Positions 16,958-26,964 of a stretch of 46,937 nucleotides of DNA are shown in pieces. The notes below the pieces were generated by a model. The model was not told where the DNA came from, did no database searches, and saw only the letters and a list, made by a program, of their open reading frames with translations. Where the stretch lies: positions 1-46,937 of the forward strand of contig QYZZ01000054.1 of NCBI GenBank assembly GCA_003838145.1. The letters are read 5' to 3'. Both the position numbers and the translations under genes were made by a program. Source of the DNA: Tindallia sp. MSAO_Bac2. GTDB lineage: Bacteria > Bacillota > Clostridia > Peptostreptococcales > Tindalliaceae. The number at the start of each line of letters is the position of its first letter. Position 1 is the stretch's first letter.

Positions 16958-17997
16958 TTACAGTCATTATACCGGAATCTTCTGAACATTTACAAAGCTA
17001 CACAGACCAACTTTTATCAGAAACTGATCATGAAATAATGAGATGCCCGGAAGATATTACATCTGTGAAAATTTCTAAAATGTACCGTATACTGTTTATG
17101 ATTCAATTGGATGAATGGGGCCAAAATCTTACATTAATGCATATGCTTAAAGTCATAGACCAAATCAATAGTTCCATATTTGAAAAATGTACCGCTATGC
17201 TGGTTGTTAGAAGCAGCAACGAATGGTTTACCAAGTCATTTTCTGCTGGATTAATTTTTTTGCTTAATCAGCGGGGATGCCGTTTCATCGGGCATCCTCT
17301 CTTAGAAATGACTAAAGGTCTAAACAATCTGAACAGATGGGAAAGAACATCTGGTATTCCCCGGGAAAAACTTATTTACCAAATGGGGGAGCAGTCCATT
17401 CAACGACTAATTCATTTTAAACCAATCAAACATGTCGAACCAAGAATAACCGTTTTACATGCCAGTTCAAAGAAAACTTCCAATACGCTACAACTCTGGC
17501 ACATGGTTAAAAGCCATCTATCTTCTATGCATATCGATGAGTTTCATGTTGAAAATGGAACGTTAATAGACTGTATTGGCTGTCGATACCAGACATGTCT
17601 ATATTACGGACGTCAAAAGAGTTGTTTTTATGGTGGAGATATGATTAAGGAGATCCTTCCTGCAATGGAAAAAGCGGATGCTCTCGTATGGGTTTGTCCA
17701 AATTACAACGATGCCTTATCAGCTAATCTGACGGCAGTTATTAACAGAATGACCGCCTTGTACAGAACAATGTCCTTTTATGATAAATCCATTTTTTCCG
17801 TCATTGTATCAGGCAATTCAGGAAGTGACTCGGTGGCGAGGCAACTGATCGGTGCATTAAATATTAATAAGGGTTTTCAGCTGCCTCCTCATTTCTGCAT
17901 AACAGCAACAGCTTATGAGCCAGGCAGCATCATGGACAGTCCAAACATTGAAAAAAGAGCGGCTGATTTTGCCGCTCTTATAAAAAACACGATGTAG
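16954..17997 (+). CDS. NADPH-dependent FMN reductase / iron-sulfur flavoprotein-like
   Basis: The 347-residue protein has an unrecognised N-terminal half (1-160) and a flavodoxin-like C-terminal half (about 163-345) of the NADPH-dependent FMN reductase group. The cysteine cluster C207, C210, C215, C224 (starting CIGCRYQTC) followed by GGDMIKEILPAMEKADALVW matches the compact motif of iron-sulfur flavoproteins; the segment VWVCPNYNDALSANLTAVINR fits the flavin site. It would transfer electrons between NAD(P)H, FMN and perhaps a [4Fe-4S] cluster. The start overlaps the previous stop (ATGA). The last codons contain the minus-strand terminator of the facing peptidase gene. Its redox partner is unknown. 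Confidence 0.78.
   Translation: MITVIIPESSEHLQSYTDQLLSETDHEIMRCPEDITSVKISKMYRILFMIQLDEWGQNLTLMHMLKVIDQINSSIFEKCTAMLVVRSSNEWFTKSFSAGLIFLLNQRGCRFIGHPLLEMTKGLNNLNRWERTSGIPREKLIYQMGEQSIQRLIHFKPIKHVEPRITVLHASSKKTSNTLQLWHMVKSHLSSMHIDEFHVENGTLIDCIGCRYQTCLYYGRQKSCFYGGDMIKEILPAMEKADALVWVCPNYNDALSANLTAVINRMTALYRTMSFYDKSIFSVIVSGNSGSDSVARQLIGALNINKGFQLPPHFCITATAYEPGSIMDSPNIEKRAADFAALIKNTM
17951..17979 (-). terminator. Terminator of the M16 peptidase operon, inside the opposite gene
   Basis: On the minus strand AAGAGCGGC pairs with GCCGCTCTT across a 7-base loop and is followed by a T run. It lies 35 bases beyond the peptidase stop but within the coding sequence of the facing flavoprotein gene, whose codons there read ERAADFAALIKN. 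The plus strand has no T run after the stem, so it should work in one direction only. Confidence 0.75.
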
Positions 17998-18013
17998 TCT
18001 TCTTGATATTTTG

Positions 18014-20947
18014 TTATCGCAACACAGGGATCAGTCTTTGAAATATTCCCTGTGCATTTTTTATGCGATTTTCATTACCCAGTACACATATATATTCATC
18101 TTTCATGCTTTCGGTAATCATTTCTGCCAGCGTTGTAATTGTTTCAGGTGTCGTTGATAATATTTCCTGTCTTTCTTTCACTAAATCTTCCTGAGAAACA
18201 GCAGAAAAATAATAGCCATCAGCCTTTTCAGATTTCATAGCCGGTGTCAAAGGAGTATCCATCCGGCTCAGAGTTCCAATAATATACTTGGTCATTTCTC
18301 TGTCATCCACAGAAAAATTCGATACATAGCTTGCCAATCCATCATACACCTTTAAGGTTTCTTCAAGGTTTGGATCTCTGTATGATACAAAAAACATGTT
18401 TCCATTTCGCTGAAATCCGGACATGGCTCCGTAAGCACCACCAGTCACCCGGATTTTTTTCCATAAATAATCAAGACTTATAATGGTTTTTAAAACCTGG
18501 AGACTCCCAGCATAGTTATAGCCGGATTGCAGCAGGTTTCCTGCTTTAGCAACATACTGAACATCACTGGAGAGATATAGTCCTTCGTTTTTCCAGGGAT
18601 TGGTGGACCTGAAATTTTTCAGCACTTCCTCCAACTCGTTCTGATGTAAACTGTCAAAAAAGCCCAGCAAAGGTTTTTGTAATTCATCTAAATCTTTTTC
18701 ATCCGCCGTAAAGCTTGCTGTTAAATTGTTGATGTGAAATATTTTGCCATGGATTTCTTTCAGGGTTTCCACAAACGTTTCGAATTGTTCCTCAAAGTTT
18801 TCATCCAGATCTGCTATATAATGATAAAATTGTATGCCAGAGGTTGCTTCGAGAAACTGAGAAGCAGGAGATAAGTAAGAAAGTGCTCTTTTCACAGAAA
18901 CAAGGTGACCTTCCTGCAACATGCTCATTTCAAGTCTGGACTTGATTTCACGAATCACTTCACGCATTCTTTTCTTTTCAGTCCATTTTGTTCCCTGACT
19001 TATTTCTTCAATTAATCTCCACATTTCATGGTTCTTACTCGTTAGTGCACGAGCCTTTATCTGTAGTTTTGGCTCATATTCCATTGAATCTCCATTCTGA
19101 GGAAATCCTTCCAGACTAAATCCAATACCACCAGTATGAAGATTTATTTCATTGGAAAGATCTTCATAATGATGCTGATCTGTACTCAGTTTTCCCATCA
19201 TGCTAACCAACAGCCCTGCAGCCGGCATTTGATCTGAATCAAGATGCTTGAGATCAAAGTATAAATTGGTATAGACTATATTGTTTGTGAAGAGCGGATG
19301 CCTAAGTACCGGCACCTGTCCAAGATTACTCAGCTCTATTGGAATTTGTTCAGGTTCCGGATCCAAATCATCAATAGACAGTAATGGAATAGTTTCAATT
19401 TCTTCTTTTGTCGCTTTTTCGTTTTGCCAGTTTAAGAGTCTTTCGTTATTTCTGATCAGAGATTCTTTTTCCTTCCCTGTCATTCTGTCTCGAAGTTCTT
19501 CCATTTCCCGGGCAAATGCTTCTTCTTTAGCCTCATTCAAGCCAGGTTCCGGGATGACTTTAATTAAGCTTCGATGCGTATTATTCATCAGATATTTTTG
19601 AATCAGATTCTCAAAATACGGCTCTTCAAGTGACTTTTTGATTTTCTTCAATACTGGCGTGAACTCCAAATGCAAGTAAGGATCGGCGTCATAAAGCCAA
19701 CTTTCCATCATTTTCATCCCATACATTAGGCCTTTTGGATATCGACCAAAATCGGCCTCACGCAACTTAAACTCAAATGAATTTATAACTGATTCTATCA
19801 GTTTTTTGTCAAATCCGTTTTCAACTACTTCCTGAAGTGTTTCAAAAACAATTTCCGCAAACTGATTTACGCTCTCTTCATTACTGTTCTTCACAACAAT
19901 TCCAAAAACAGGTTGCTGTATGGAGCTGTCATAATATCCAAATACGTCTTTGCCTATCTCTGACTGAATAAGTTTTTTCTTTAATGGCGCAGCAGACGTA
20001 CCTAGCAACAAGTGATTCAACATATCCATTGAAAGATGCAGTTCCGGATTCCTGGAGTCTCCTGCTACGAAGTTCAGGCTTAGATATGTTTTGTCTTCCG
20101 TATTTTCTTCTGAAGATACAGGGTATTTTATAGACTGTTCCACTGGCTCTTCAAAGGCATTCTGCCAGCAAATTGCTGAATCAATATCAATGGCCGTAAA
20201 CTTACTTAAATATTCTTCATCTATATATTCTAAATGATTTAGTATGTCGCCATCACCATAGATATAAAAATATGCATTGGAAGGGTGATAATATTCTTGA
20301 TGGTATTTCAGAAATTTATCTTGAGTCAGTTCAGGAATATGATTGGGGTCACCGCCGGATTCGTTACCATAAGGATTGTCCGGAAATAGCGATTCTTGTG
20401 TTTTGCGAAACAACATTTGCTCGGGGGATGAAAAGGCACCTTTCATTTCGTTGAATACTACCCCTTTGATTGAAAGCTGACCCTTATCTTCATCCCAAAC
20501 ATAATGCCACCCTTCCTGTTGCAGTATTTCCGGGTATCTATATATATTAGGGTAAAAAACGCTGTCAAGGTAAACATCCATCAGGTTCAGAAAGTCCTGC
20601 TGATTTCTACTGGCTACCGGGTACATTGTTTTATCCGAAAAGGTCATGGCATTCAAAAAAGTATTCATAGACCCTTTTGCCAATTCTACGAAGGGGTCTT
20701 TAAGTGGGTATTTTTTAGAACCACATAAAACAGAGTGTTCTAGTATATGGGGGAGTCCGCTGCTATCTAATGGCGGCGTTCTGAAGGATACAGAAAAAAC
20801 TTTGTTGTCATCCCGGGTTGATAAGTAAAACAGCTTCGCACCACTTTTTTCGTGTAAAAACAAGTAACCAGTCCCGTTTATATCCTTCATTTCCCTTTTT
20901 TCCTGTAATAAAAAACCATAGTATTTTTCATTTTTCTGCAATTCCAT
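18014..20947 (-). CDS. M16C family zinc metallopeptidase
   Basis: The 977-residue protein matches the presequence-protease (PreP/M16C) type of insulinase-like peptidases. The inverted zinc motif is H67-I-L-E70-H71 (GLPHILEHSVLCGS), and GVVFNEMKGAFSSPEQ supplies the expected distal glutamate. The two halves each contain the paired alpha-beta domains, joined by a helical hairpin in the middle (about 480-530, rich in Glu and Lys). There is no signal peptide, so it probably degrades short peptides in the cytoplasm. A good site (AAAGGAGA) precedes the ATG. It ends the sir2-recJ-mtaD-mcp run, 26 bases after the chemoreceptor gene. Its function in Clostridia is not settled. Confidence 0.92.
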   Translation of the reverse strand: MELQKNEKYYGFLLQEKREMKDINGTGYLFLHEKSGAKLFYLSTRDDNKVFSVSFRTPPLDSSGLPHILEHSVLCGSKKYPLKDPFVELAKGSMNTFLNAMTFSDKTMYPVASRNQQDFLNLMDVYLDSVFYPNIYRYPEILQQEGWHYVWDEDKGQLSIKGVVFNEMKGAFSSPEQMLFRKTQESLFPDNPYGNESGGDPNHIPELTQDKFLKYHQEYYHPSNAYFYIYGDGDILNHLEYIDEEYLSKFTAIDIDSAICWQNAFEEPVEQSIKYPVSSEENTEDKTYLSLNFVAGDSRNPELHLSMDMLNHLLLGTSAAPLKKKLIQSEIGKDVFGYYDSSIQQPVFGIVVKNSNEESVNQFAEIVFETLQEVVENGFDKKLIESVINSFEFKLREADFGRYPKGLMYGMKMMESWLYDADPYLHLEFTPVLKKIKKSLEEPYFENLIQKYLMNNTHRSLIKVIPEPGLNEAKEEAFAREMEELRDRMTGKEKESLIRNNERLLNWQNEKATKEEIETIPLLSIDDLDPEPEQIPIELSNLGQVPVLRHPLFTNNIVYTNLYFDLKHLDSDQMPAAGLLVSMMGKLSTDQHHYEDLSNEINLHTGGIGFSLEGFPQNGDSMEYEPKLQIKARALTSKNHEMWRLIEEISQGTKWTEKKRMREVIREIKSRLEMSMLQEGHLVSVKRALSYLSPASQFLEATSGIQFYHYIADLDENFEEQFETFVETLKEIHGKIFHINNLTASFTADEKDLDELQKPLLGFFDSLHQNELEEVLKNFRSTNPWKNEGLYLSSDVQYVAKAGNLLQSGYNYAGSLQVLKTIISLDYLWKKIRVTGGAYGAMSGFQRNGNMFFVSYRDPNLEETLKVYDGLASYVSNFSVDDREMTKYIIGTLSRMDTPLTPAMKSEKADGYYFSAVSQEDLVKERQEILSTTPETITTLAEMITESMKDEYICVLGNENRIKNAQGIFQRLIPVLR

Positions 20948-20973
20948 TGACGTAGTTCTCCTTTCAAAATGCT

Positions 20974-23082
20974 CTAATCTGTTTTGAACTGTTCGACCAG
21001 AAATTCCAGTTGTTGGGCAATAGCTGATAGTTCTCTTGCAGACATATTTACTATGCCAGACTGAGAGGCCGTATTTTGTGATACCTGTTGCATTTCTTCC
21101 AGGTCCTGACTAATCACCTTTAGATCTCCTGAAATTTCTCTGGAGGCAGCTGCTATTTCCGAAACCTTTTGAGAGGAATTTTCAGTTCTGTGAGCAACCT
21201 CTCCTGACGCGACTGAGAGTTCGGAAACAGAACGGGCCACCTCTCCAACTGCATTATCTGTTTCCTTCGTACTGGCAGAAACTTGCTGCATACTGTTGGC
21301 CACTTCATCAATTTGATGGGTAATAGCACTTATTTTTTCAGCTGCACGTACTACGGAACTGGAAATATCACCAGTACTGGCTGACTGTTCAGTTACTGCC
21401 GTTGCAATTACAGTTGTTATCTGTGTTATTTCCTGTATTACGTTAGTGATCAATTCCACTGATGAAACTGCATTGCTTGTTTTTTCCTGCATTTTGTCAA
21501 TTTGTTCCCTTATTTCTTCAGTAGCTTCTGATGTTTGTTTCGCCAGTTCTTTAACTTCATTTGCCACAACAGCAAATCCTTTGCCTGCTTCGCCCGCTCC
21601 TGCTGCTTCAATAGCTGCGTTTAATGCCAACATATTTGTCTGGTCTGCAATATCATTAATCACTCCAATAATTTTACCAATCTGCTTTGACATTTGGCTG
21701 AGCTCATCAATTGAGTCGTTGGTGGAGCTGGCTTTTTCTTCTGCATCTCTGGCTATACTCATAGATCGCTCACAGTTTTCGCTGATTTCATTAAGAGAAC
21801 TGTTTATTTCTTTTACGACAACCGAAATACTGCCAACGGACTCGGATATATCCCTGGCAGCTTCAGCAACATCGTCTACATTATCAGTTACACCATCAAC
21901 TGTTTGACTAACACTGGAAACATTTTCAGAGGCAACTTCTGCTGAAGAAGCAATATTTCTAATGGTAGACGTCATCTCTTCAACTGCCGAAGCCATTGTG
22001 TTTGCATTATCACTTGTGGTTTGTGCTGCTTCAGCTGTTTGATCTGTATGATCAGCAATTCTTTTCATAACTGCTCCGACTTCTTCAGTCTTTCTGTTCA
22101 TCTGATCACTGTTGACGGACATTTCATCAGATATATCCAAAAGACTTCTCGAAGCTGAACTCAGATTTAAAGTCGTGGTATATACACTGGTCATAACTTG
22201 CTGCATATTCTGTACAAATCCATTCGTGTGTTCTGCCAGTTCACCTACATCATTATGATAGTCTTCAGGTATTCTCTCTGTCAATTCTTTTGCACCGGTA
22301 GAAAAGCTTTTCATCATTTCTTTTAATACAATAAACGGTTTTATGAATTTTTGATAAAAGGAAATACCGATCCCTGTATTTACAAGCATTAAAACAGGAA
22401 TCAAAATCATTGCACCTGCAGACATTGTTCCAGTTTCACTAAATATGACGCCACCACTCAGGATCAGAACTATCGCGCTAAATATAGTCATTAGGCCTAT
22501 ATGAAGGCCCATATTTCTCCAGTTTAGAATTCCTGAGTGCTCTTTAGGTATTGGTTCTTCAAATATTAACAACATTTTACAGGTATCCTTTTGTTCTTCC
22601 AGTTCCTTAATGGTGACCCGGTTATTAAAATGATGGGATACGCCCTCTAAAATTCCCTTCATGTAACTAAACAATCTACGAGACGATCTGTATGTAAATA
22701 CTGCCTCCCGTTCAGAACGCTGCTGTAGTTCAACAAAGGGTGGGTTTGCACCGGCGATTTTTTGAGTCATGATTACATGAACATTATAGAGAGAGTCCAA
22801 AAAAGGAGCTAAGTGGTTATGCTGAAAAAAGTATGGATAAGTTTCATAAAAAGTTTGTGCGTTTTTTATTCCTATTTGAAACCATACTGCTCCTGGTTCC
22901 AGCTGCTTCTGCCTGGCGATGTGATCAACAAAAACCATTGCCTTACTATCCTCTACATCGTCTGCAGATTTAAAAATCTGACCTGGCTTCCATTGGGTTT
23001 TCAGCATAGCTTCGTTTACAATTTCTTCCCCAAACAGTTCTCGTGCTGTACGTATCCAGGTTGCAATCAAAGTGCCTTTCAT
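20974..23082 (-). CDS. Methyl-accepting chemotaxis protein with N-terminal H-NOX heme domain
   Basis: The 702-residue receptor starts with an H-NOX gas-sensing domain (1-180). H102 (VHVIMT) is the heme ligand; Y131, S133 and R135 form the YxSxR heme-propionate motif; P115 is present. W9, N74 and Y140, the distal hydrogen-bonding residues that let the Thermoanaerobacter Tar4H domain bind O2, are all kept at the same numbers. Two membrane helices follow (about 193-213 and 223-243), then a HAMP region and a long MCP signalling coiled coil with [20 protein letters not shown] at the tip. It would pass gas binding at the cytoplasmic H-NOX domain to CheA. The start has AAAGGAGA upstream. No che or fli operon is in the window. 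Confidence 0.93.
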   Translation of the reverse strand: MKGTLIATWIRTARELFGEEIVNEAMLKTQWKPGQIFKSADDVEDSKAMVFVDHIARQKQLEPGAVWFQIGIKNAQTFYETYPYFFQHNHLAPFLDSLYNVHVIMTQKIAGANPPFVELQQRSEREAVFTYRSSRRLFSYMKGILEGVSHHFNNRVTIKELEEQKDTCKMLLIFEEPIPKEHSGILNWRNMGLHIGLMTIFSAIVLILSGGVIFSETGTMSAGAMILIPVLMLVNTGIGISFYQKFIKPFIVLKEMMKSFSTGAKELTERIPEDYHNDVGELAEHTNGFVQNMQQVMTSVYTTTLNLSSASRSLLDISDEMSVNSDQMNRKTEEVGAVMKRIADHTDQTAEAAQTTSDNANTMASAVEEMTSTIRNIASSAEVASENVSSVSQTVDGVTDNVDDVAEAARDISESVGSISVVVKEINSSLNEISENCERSMSIARDAEEKASSTNDSIDELSQMSKQIGKIIGVINDIADQTNMLALNAAIEAAGAGEAGKGFAVVANEVKELAKQTSEATEEIREQIDKMQEKTSNAVSSVELITNVIQEITQITTVIATAVTEQSASTGDISSSVVRAAEKISAITHQIDEVANSMQQVSASTKETDNAVGEVARSVSELSVASGEVAHRTENSSQKVSEIAAASREISGDLKVISQDLEEMQQVSQNTASQSGIVNMSARELSAIAQQLEFLVEQFKTD

Positions 23083-23121
23083 GTTTATCGTCTCCTTTTG
23101 GTTTAAAAAATGGAGTATCTG

Positions 23122-24399
23122 TTAAATGATGCGCTCAACAATTCTTTGTGATTCGTATTTTACTTTTTCCAAATCAATGGTTTTAAGCTCTCTCTTTTCC
23201 ATTACTATCTTGCCATTGATAATCACTGTTGCCACGTCAGATCCATGAGAGGAATAAACGAGAGAGGATTTAAGATTTTGATGCGGGTACCAATGAGGTT
23301 TATCCATATCGATCAGAATCAAGTCCGCTTTGTTTCCTGGTTTCAATGCTCCTATAGTCCCGTCCAGATTAAGCGCTTTGCAACCATTGATAGTAGCTAT
23401 TTCCAGGGTCTCATAGGCGGATAAAACCGTTGAGTCAAAAGTTTTACCTTTGGCTAACAAAGAAGCCATTTTCATTTCTTCAAATAAATTCAAATTATTA
23501 TTACTGCAGGAGCTGTCTGTTCCAAGTGTCAACTTCACTCCTGCCTGCTTCATTTCCATGACCGGCGCTGTTCCATTACCCAATTTCAAATTACTGAGTG
23601 GATTATGCACAACATGAACATTTCCTTCTTCCAACAGCTGAATATCTCCCGGTAACAAATGAACACAATGAGCTGCCAGTGTGTGATGTTTAAAAAGTCC
23701 TATGTTGTGTACATGAGCTATAGGTGATTTTCCATGGTTTTTGATGCTTTCTTCAATTTCTTTTTCACTTTCTGAAAGATGAATATGGATTGGAATATTC
23801 AGCTCACTGCAGAATTCACTTACTTTGTGCAGAAATGACGGATCACAGGTGTATGGTGCATGCGGTCCCGCCATAATTGTTATAATTCCATCGCCTGCAC
23901 CATGCCATTCCTGATACAGAGAGCGTGTATCCGCAAATCGCTGTTCATCTTCATCTGAAGATCCAATTAAGCCTTTAGCTACAGAGCACCGTATGCCTGC
24001 TTCGCAGGAAGCTTTTGCTGTTTCTTCTGAATGAAAATACATATCTGCATATGCGGTAGTTCCGCATTGTATCATTTCTGCAATGCTGATCATAGTTCCC
24101 CAGTAGACGTCACTGCCATTCATTTTTGCTTCCACAGGCCAAACTTTTTCTGTCAGCCACTCCCAAAAAGGTATATCATCTGCATAGTTTCTTAACAAAG
24201 ACATAGCGCTATGAGTATGAGCATTGACAAGACCAGGCATCGCCAGACAGGTATCAGCATTTATTTCATAGTCAGGTTCAAAAGATTCCGGCTTTTCTCC
24301 AATAAAGGCGATGCGATCATTCTTAATTCCTATATCTCCTTTCACCATATCTTCTGACTCCATTGTCAGAACGGTAGCATTCCTAATGATTATGTTCAT
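23122..24399 (-). CDS. mtaD: 5-methylthioadenosine/S-adenosylhomocysteine deaminase-type amidohydrolase
   Basis: The product is about 425 residues and belongs to the metal-dependent amidohydrolases of the MtaD/chlorohydrolase group. Visible metal-site residues are HTH in VNAHTHSAMSLLRNYADD, H in HIHLSESEKE, H in AAHCVHLLPGD and D in LTLGTDSSCSNNNLNLFEEM. PFWEWLTEKVWPVE is typical of the group. It would deaminate methylthioadenosine or S-adenosylhomocysteine to the inosine form; other adenosine-type substrates are possible. I start it at 24399, seven bases after GGGGAG; a longer in-frame start reaches into recJ. It follows recJ by 17 bases. Confidence 0.85.
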   Translation of the reverse strand: MNIIIRNATVLTMESEDMVKGDIGIKNDRIAFIGEKPESFEPDYEINADTCLAMPGLVNAHTHSAMSLLRNYADDIPFWEWLTEKVWPVEAKMNGSDVYWGTMISIAEMIQCGTTAYADMYFHSEETAKASCEAGIRCSVAKGLIGSSDEDEQRFADTRSLYQEWHGAGDGIITIMAGPHAPYTCDPSFLHKVSEFCSELNIPIHIHLSESEKEIEESIKNHGKSPIAHVHNIGLFKHHTLAAHCVHLLPGDIQLLEEGNVHVVHNPLSNLKLGNGTAPVMEMKQAGVKLTLGTDSSCSNNNLNLFEEMKMASLLAKGKTFDSTVLSAYETLEIATINGCKALNLDGTIGALKPGNKADLILIDMDKPHWYPHQNLKSSLVYSSHGSDVATVIINGKIVMEKRELKTIDLEKVKYESQRIVERII

Positions 24400-24416
24400 C
24401 CGTTTCACTCCCCATT

Positions 24417-26171
24417 TTAGATGCATTTTTTTACGATTTGTTTTTTTGCTGGTTTCATATCGCTAATCAGCAACTGTGTTGTCTTCTTTCCTTGCCACTC
24501 ATTGATCTGTGGAAAAAATACCAGATCAAAACTTTCGGATCTGTCGATAACTTTCTTCGCTTCTTTTGTATACCCAAAACCAATAATTTCAATACTTTCA
24601 TTTATAGTTTCCTCTTGGTGCAAAAATTTACAGATTTTAATATGCTGTTTGTCCCGTCCTAAAGGAAATACTCGGCTGTCATTGCAAAGAGACAAATTTT
24701 TCATGACAAAATGTGGCTTCTCGTTGCCCATTCCAAAAGGTTCCAACCTCCTGAGCTGGTCTATAAACTCTTCAGTCAGATTATCAGACTGTATTTCAGC
24801 ATAAATGTTAATTTTTTTCATTAACAGTTCAGGTTCATTTTTCAAACATTCCCGGATGCGATTATCAAGTTTTTTTCTCAACAAATCAATGTTTTCGTAG
24901 CGTATTTTCAAGCCACACGCGTTGGCATGACCACCAAATTTTTCCATCAGATTTCCAATTTCTGACAACTCATTAAAAAGATGAAACCCATTTACGCTTC
25001 TGCCGCTTCCCGTATAAATTCCAGGTTCTTCAGAGGGTGTCAGTACAATCACAGGGCGGTAATAAAGGTCCCTGAGCCTGCCGGCAATTATTCCAATAAC
25101 TCCTTCATGCAAATTTGGTGCTTCAACAGTTAAAAACAAGTCTTCACTGAATTGACTTTCAACCAGATTTTCACATTTTTTCAAACCCTGATCCTGAATT
25201 ACTCTTCGCTCTTTATTTAAATCAACGAGGATATCAGCAATTTTAGATGCAGTTGCCTCATTTTGTGTCATTAAGAGCCTCACGCCCAAAGATGCATCAT
25301 CCATGCGGCCCGATGCATTAAAATGAGGTCCGATCATAAATCCAATATGCCCCGCATTAATCTCTTTTTCGTCCATACCTATTTTTTCTAATAAAACCCT
25401 AAGACCAGTTCTTTGTTTGCGATTAATCATCCGAAGTCCATATTTAACAAGCGTTCTATTTTCATCTGTCAGCGGTACAACATCGCAGATAGTTGCCATA
25501 GCCACCAGATCGAGTAAGCGATTCAAATTCGATTTAGGCAGGTTTAGTGATAGCTGCAGTGCCTGCGCCAGTTTAAATACTACTGCACAGCCACATAATT
25601 CTTTATAGGGATAATCACATTCCGGATGTTTCGGATTTATGACAAGACAGTCGGGGACCTGATCACCCGGAGTATGATGATCTGTAACGATTACATCCAT
25701 TCCCAGATTTTTTGCATACGCAATTTCTTCCAGTGCACTTATTCCACAGTCCACGGTAATCATCAAGTCAGCACCGTATTCATTTTTCACTTCGTCCATA
25801 GCTTCTTTGTTGAGTCCATACCCTTCGCCTTTTCTCATCGGGATATAGTAATCAATATTCGGAGTTATTTTAAAGAAAAAATCTATTAAAAGTGCAACAG
25901 AAGTAATACCATCTACGTCATAGTCACCATAAAACACTATTTTTTCATTGTTGTTTATTGCTTGTTGAATTCGATGTACTGCTTCATCCATATGGCGCAA
26001 TGTATATGGATTATAAGTTTTCACCGGTTTTTCCGAAAGAAATTCATCCATTTCTTCAATGGTTTCAATTCCTTTAAGCATTAGTATCTGTTCAATACTT
26101 GAGTGGTAAACTCCTGGCAATGGGTGGTTATTATTCATATAGTTCCATTTATACTCGATTTCTTTCATCAT
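24417..26171 (-). CDS. recJ: Single-strand-specific exonuclease RecJ
   Basis: The 584-residue DHH-family nuclease is close to E. coli RecJ in length. Motif I is D83-Y-D85-V-D87-G; further motifs are MITVDCGIS, VIVTDHH, the HIGFMIGPHFNASGRMDDA segment and, towards the C-terminal DHHA1 part, the glycine-rich FGGHANACG. It degrades single-stranded DNA 5' to 3' in recombination and repair. An OB-fold-like tail follows. The start overlaps the sir2 stop (ATGATGA arrangement) with AAGGAG ahead, which points to translational coupling. Confidence 0.95.
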   Translation of the reverse strand: MMKEIEYKWNYMNNNHPLPGVYHSSIEQILMLKGIETIEEMDEFLSEKPVKTYNPYTLRHMDEAVHRIQQAINNNEKIVFYGDYDVDGITSVALLIDFFFKITPNIDYYIPMRKGEGYGLNKEAMDEVKNEYGADLMITVDCGISALEEIAYAKNLGMDVIVTDHHTPGDQVPDCLVINPKHPECDYPYKELCGCAVVFKLAQALQLSLNLPKSNLNRLLDLVAMATICDVVPLTDENRTLVKYGLRMINRKQRTGLRVLLEKIGMDEKEINAGHIGFMIGPHFNASGRMDDASLGVRLLMTQNEATASKIADILVDLNKERRVIQDQGLKKCENLVESQFSEDLFLTVEAPNLHEGVIGIIAGRLRDLYYRPVIVLTPSEEPGIYTGSGRSVNGFHLFNELSEIGNLMEKFGGHANACGLKIRYENIDLLRKKLDNRIRECLKNEPELLMKKINIYAEIQSDNLTEEFIDQLRRLEPFGMGNEKPHFVMKNLSLCNDSRVFPLGRDKQHIKICKFLHQEETINESIEIIGFGYTKEAKKVIDRSESFDLVFFPQINEWQGKKTTQLLISDMKPAKKQIVKKCI

Positions 26172-26908
26172 TCAGATTCTCCTTGGATCATTTGATCTGT
26201 TGCTTGTAAAATTTCGCCGGCAGAACCACTCAACGTCAGGTCAAAATGGTAAGTACCCTCAATGTTTTCGCGATTAATCAAAACAACACGCCCCTTTGCC
26301 ATTGATGGAAGCTGGTTGACTGGATGTACCTTTAAACTGGTTCCTATGATCAACAACAGCTCTGATTGCTGGATGAGATTTAATGCCTGTGTCCACGTGT
26401 TTTGCGGTAACATTTCGCCAAATAAAACAACTCCCGGCCTTAATAAACTCCCGCACCGAGCACAGGTTTGCTGGTTTAAAAACTCATCCGTTGTTGCTGA
26501 GTGTCCATGGTCAATGCATCTAATATTTTCCAAAGCTCCATGCAATTCATAGACATTTTTGCTGCCGGACTTATGATGGTACCTATCAACATTTTGTGTA
26601 GCAATAGCTGTAAGTTTTCCTTTGTTTTCCCATTCTGCCAATACCTTGTGACCGGCATGGGGCTCAGCATGTTGAACATTTTTTATGCGAAGAGAATAAA
26701 ACTCATGAAACAGATCATACCGTCGAGACATCGCTTCGACGGTCGCAACTTCCATTGGGTCTGTTTTTGTCCATAAACCTTTATCAGACCTGAAGTCTGG
26801 TATTCCACTTTCTGTCGACATTCCAGCACCTGTAAAAGCAATGGTGTTTTGAGATTCAGTCAGCCAATCGGCCAGTTTCCTTATTTTTTGATTGTTTTCG
26901 GTTGTCAC
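26168..26908 (-). CDS. Sir2-family NAD-dependent protein deacylase
   Basis: The product is about 246 residues. It shows the sirtuin NAD motif FTGAGMSTESGIPDFRS, the TQNVDRYHHKSGS loop and the catalytic histidine in VYELHG. The zinc site is unusual: the second pair is a normal CARC, but the first pair reads RCIDHGH, so one cysteine is replaced by histidine. It removes acyl groups from lysine using NAD, releasing nicotinamide. GTG 26908 is preceded by AAAGGAG at good spacing; an in-frame ATG at 26935 lacks one. The stop overlaps the recJ start, so they form one unit. Confidence 0.92.
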   Translation of the reverse strand: MTTENNQKIRKLADWLTESQNTIAFTGAGMSTESGIPDFRSDKGLWTKTDPMEVATVEAMSRRYDLFHEFYSLRIKNVQHAEPHAGHKVLAEWENKGKLTAIATQNVDRYHHKSGSKNVYELHGALENIRCIDHGHSATTDEFLNQQTCARCGSLLRPGVVLFGEMLPQNTWTQALNLIQQSELLLIIGTSLKVHPVNQLPSMAKGRVVLINRENIEGTYHFDLTLSGSAGEILQATDQMIQGESE

Positions 26909-26955
26909 AAACAGCATCTCCTTTCCATGAATCATATTTATTTATCTTATTCATA

Positions 26956-26964
26956 TGTTATAAT
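26956..26964 (+). promoter_or_regulatory. Extended -10 promoter of the MotA/MotB-like pair
   Basis: TGTTATAAT is a perfect extended -10 box, 66 bases ahead of the GTG start. No convincing -35 is seen; TTTATT lies 16 bases upstream of the hexamer. Confidence 0.5.

Noticed and set aside
21446-21907. 153-residue open frame on the plus strand opposite the chemoreceptor
   Set aside because: It is Ser/Ala rich and lies entirely within the well-supported MCP signalling domain on the other strand.
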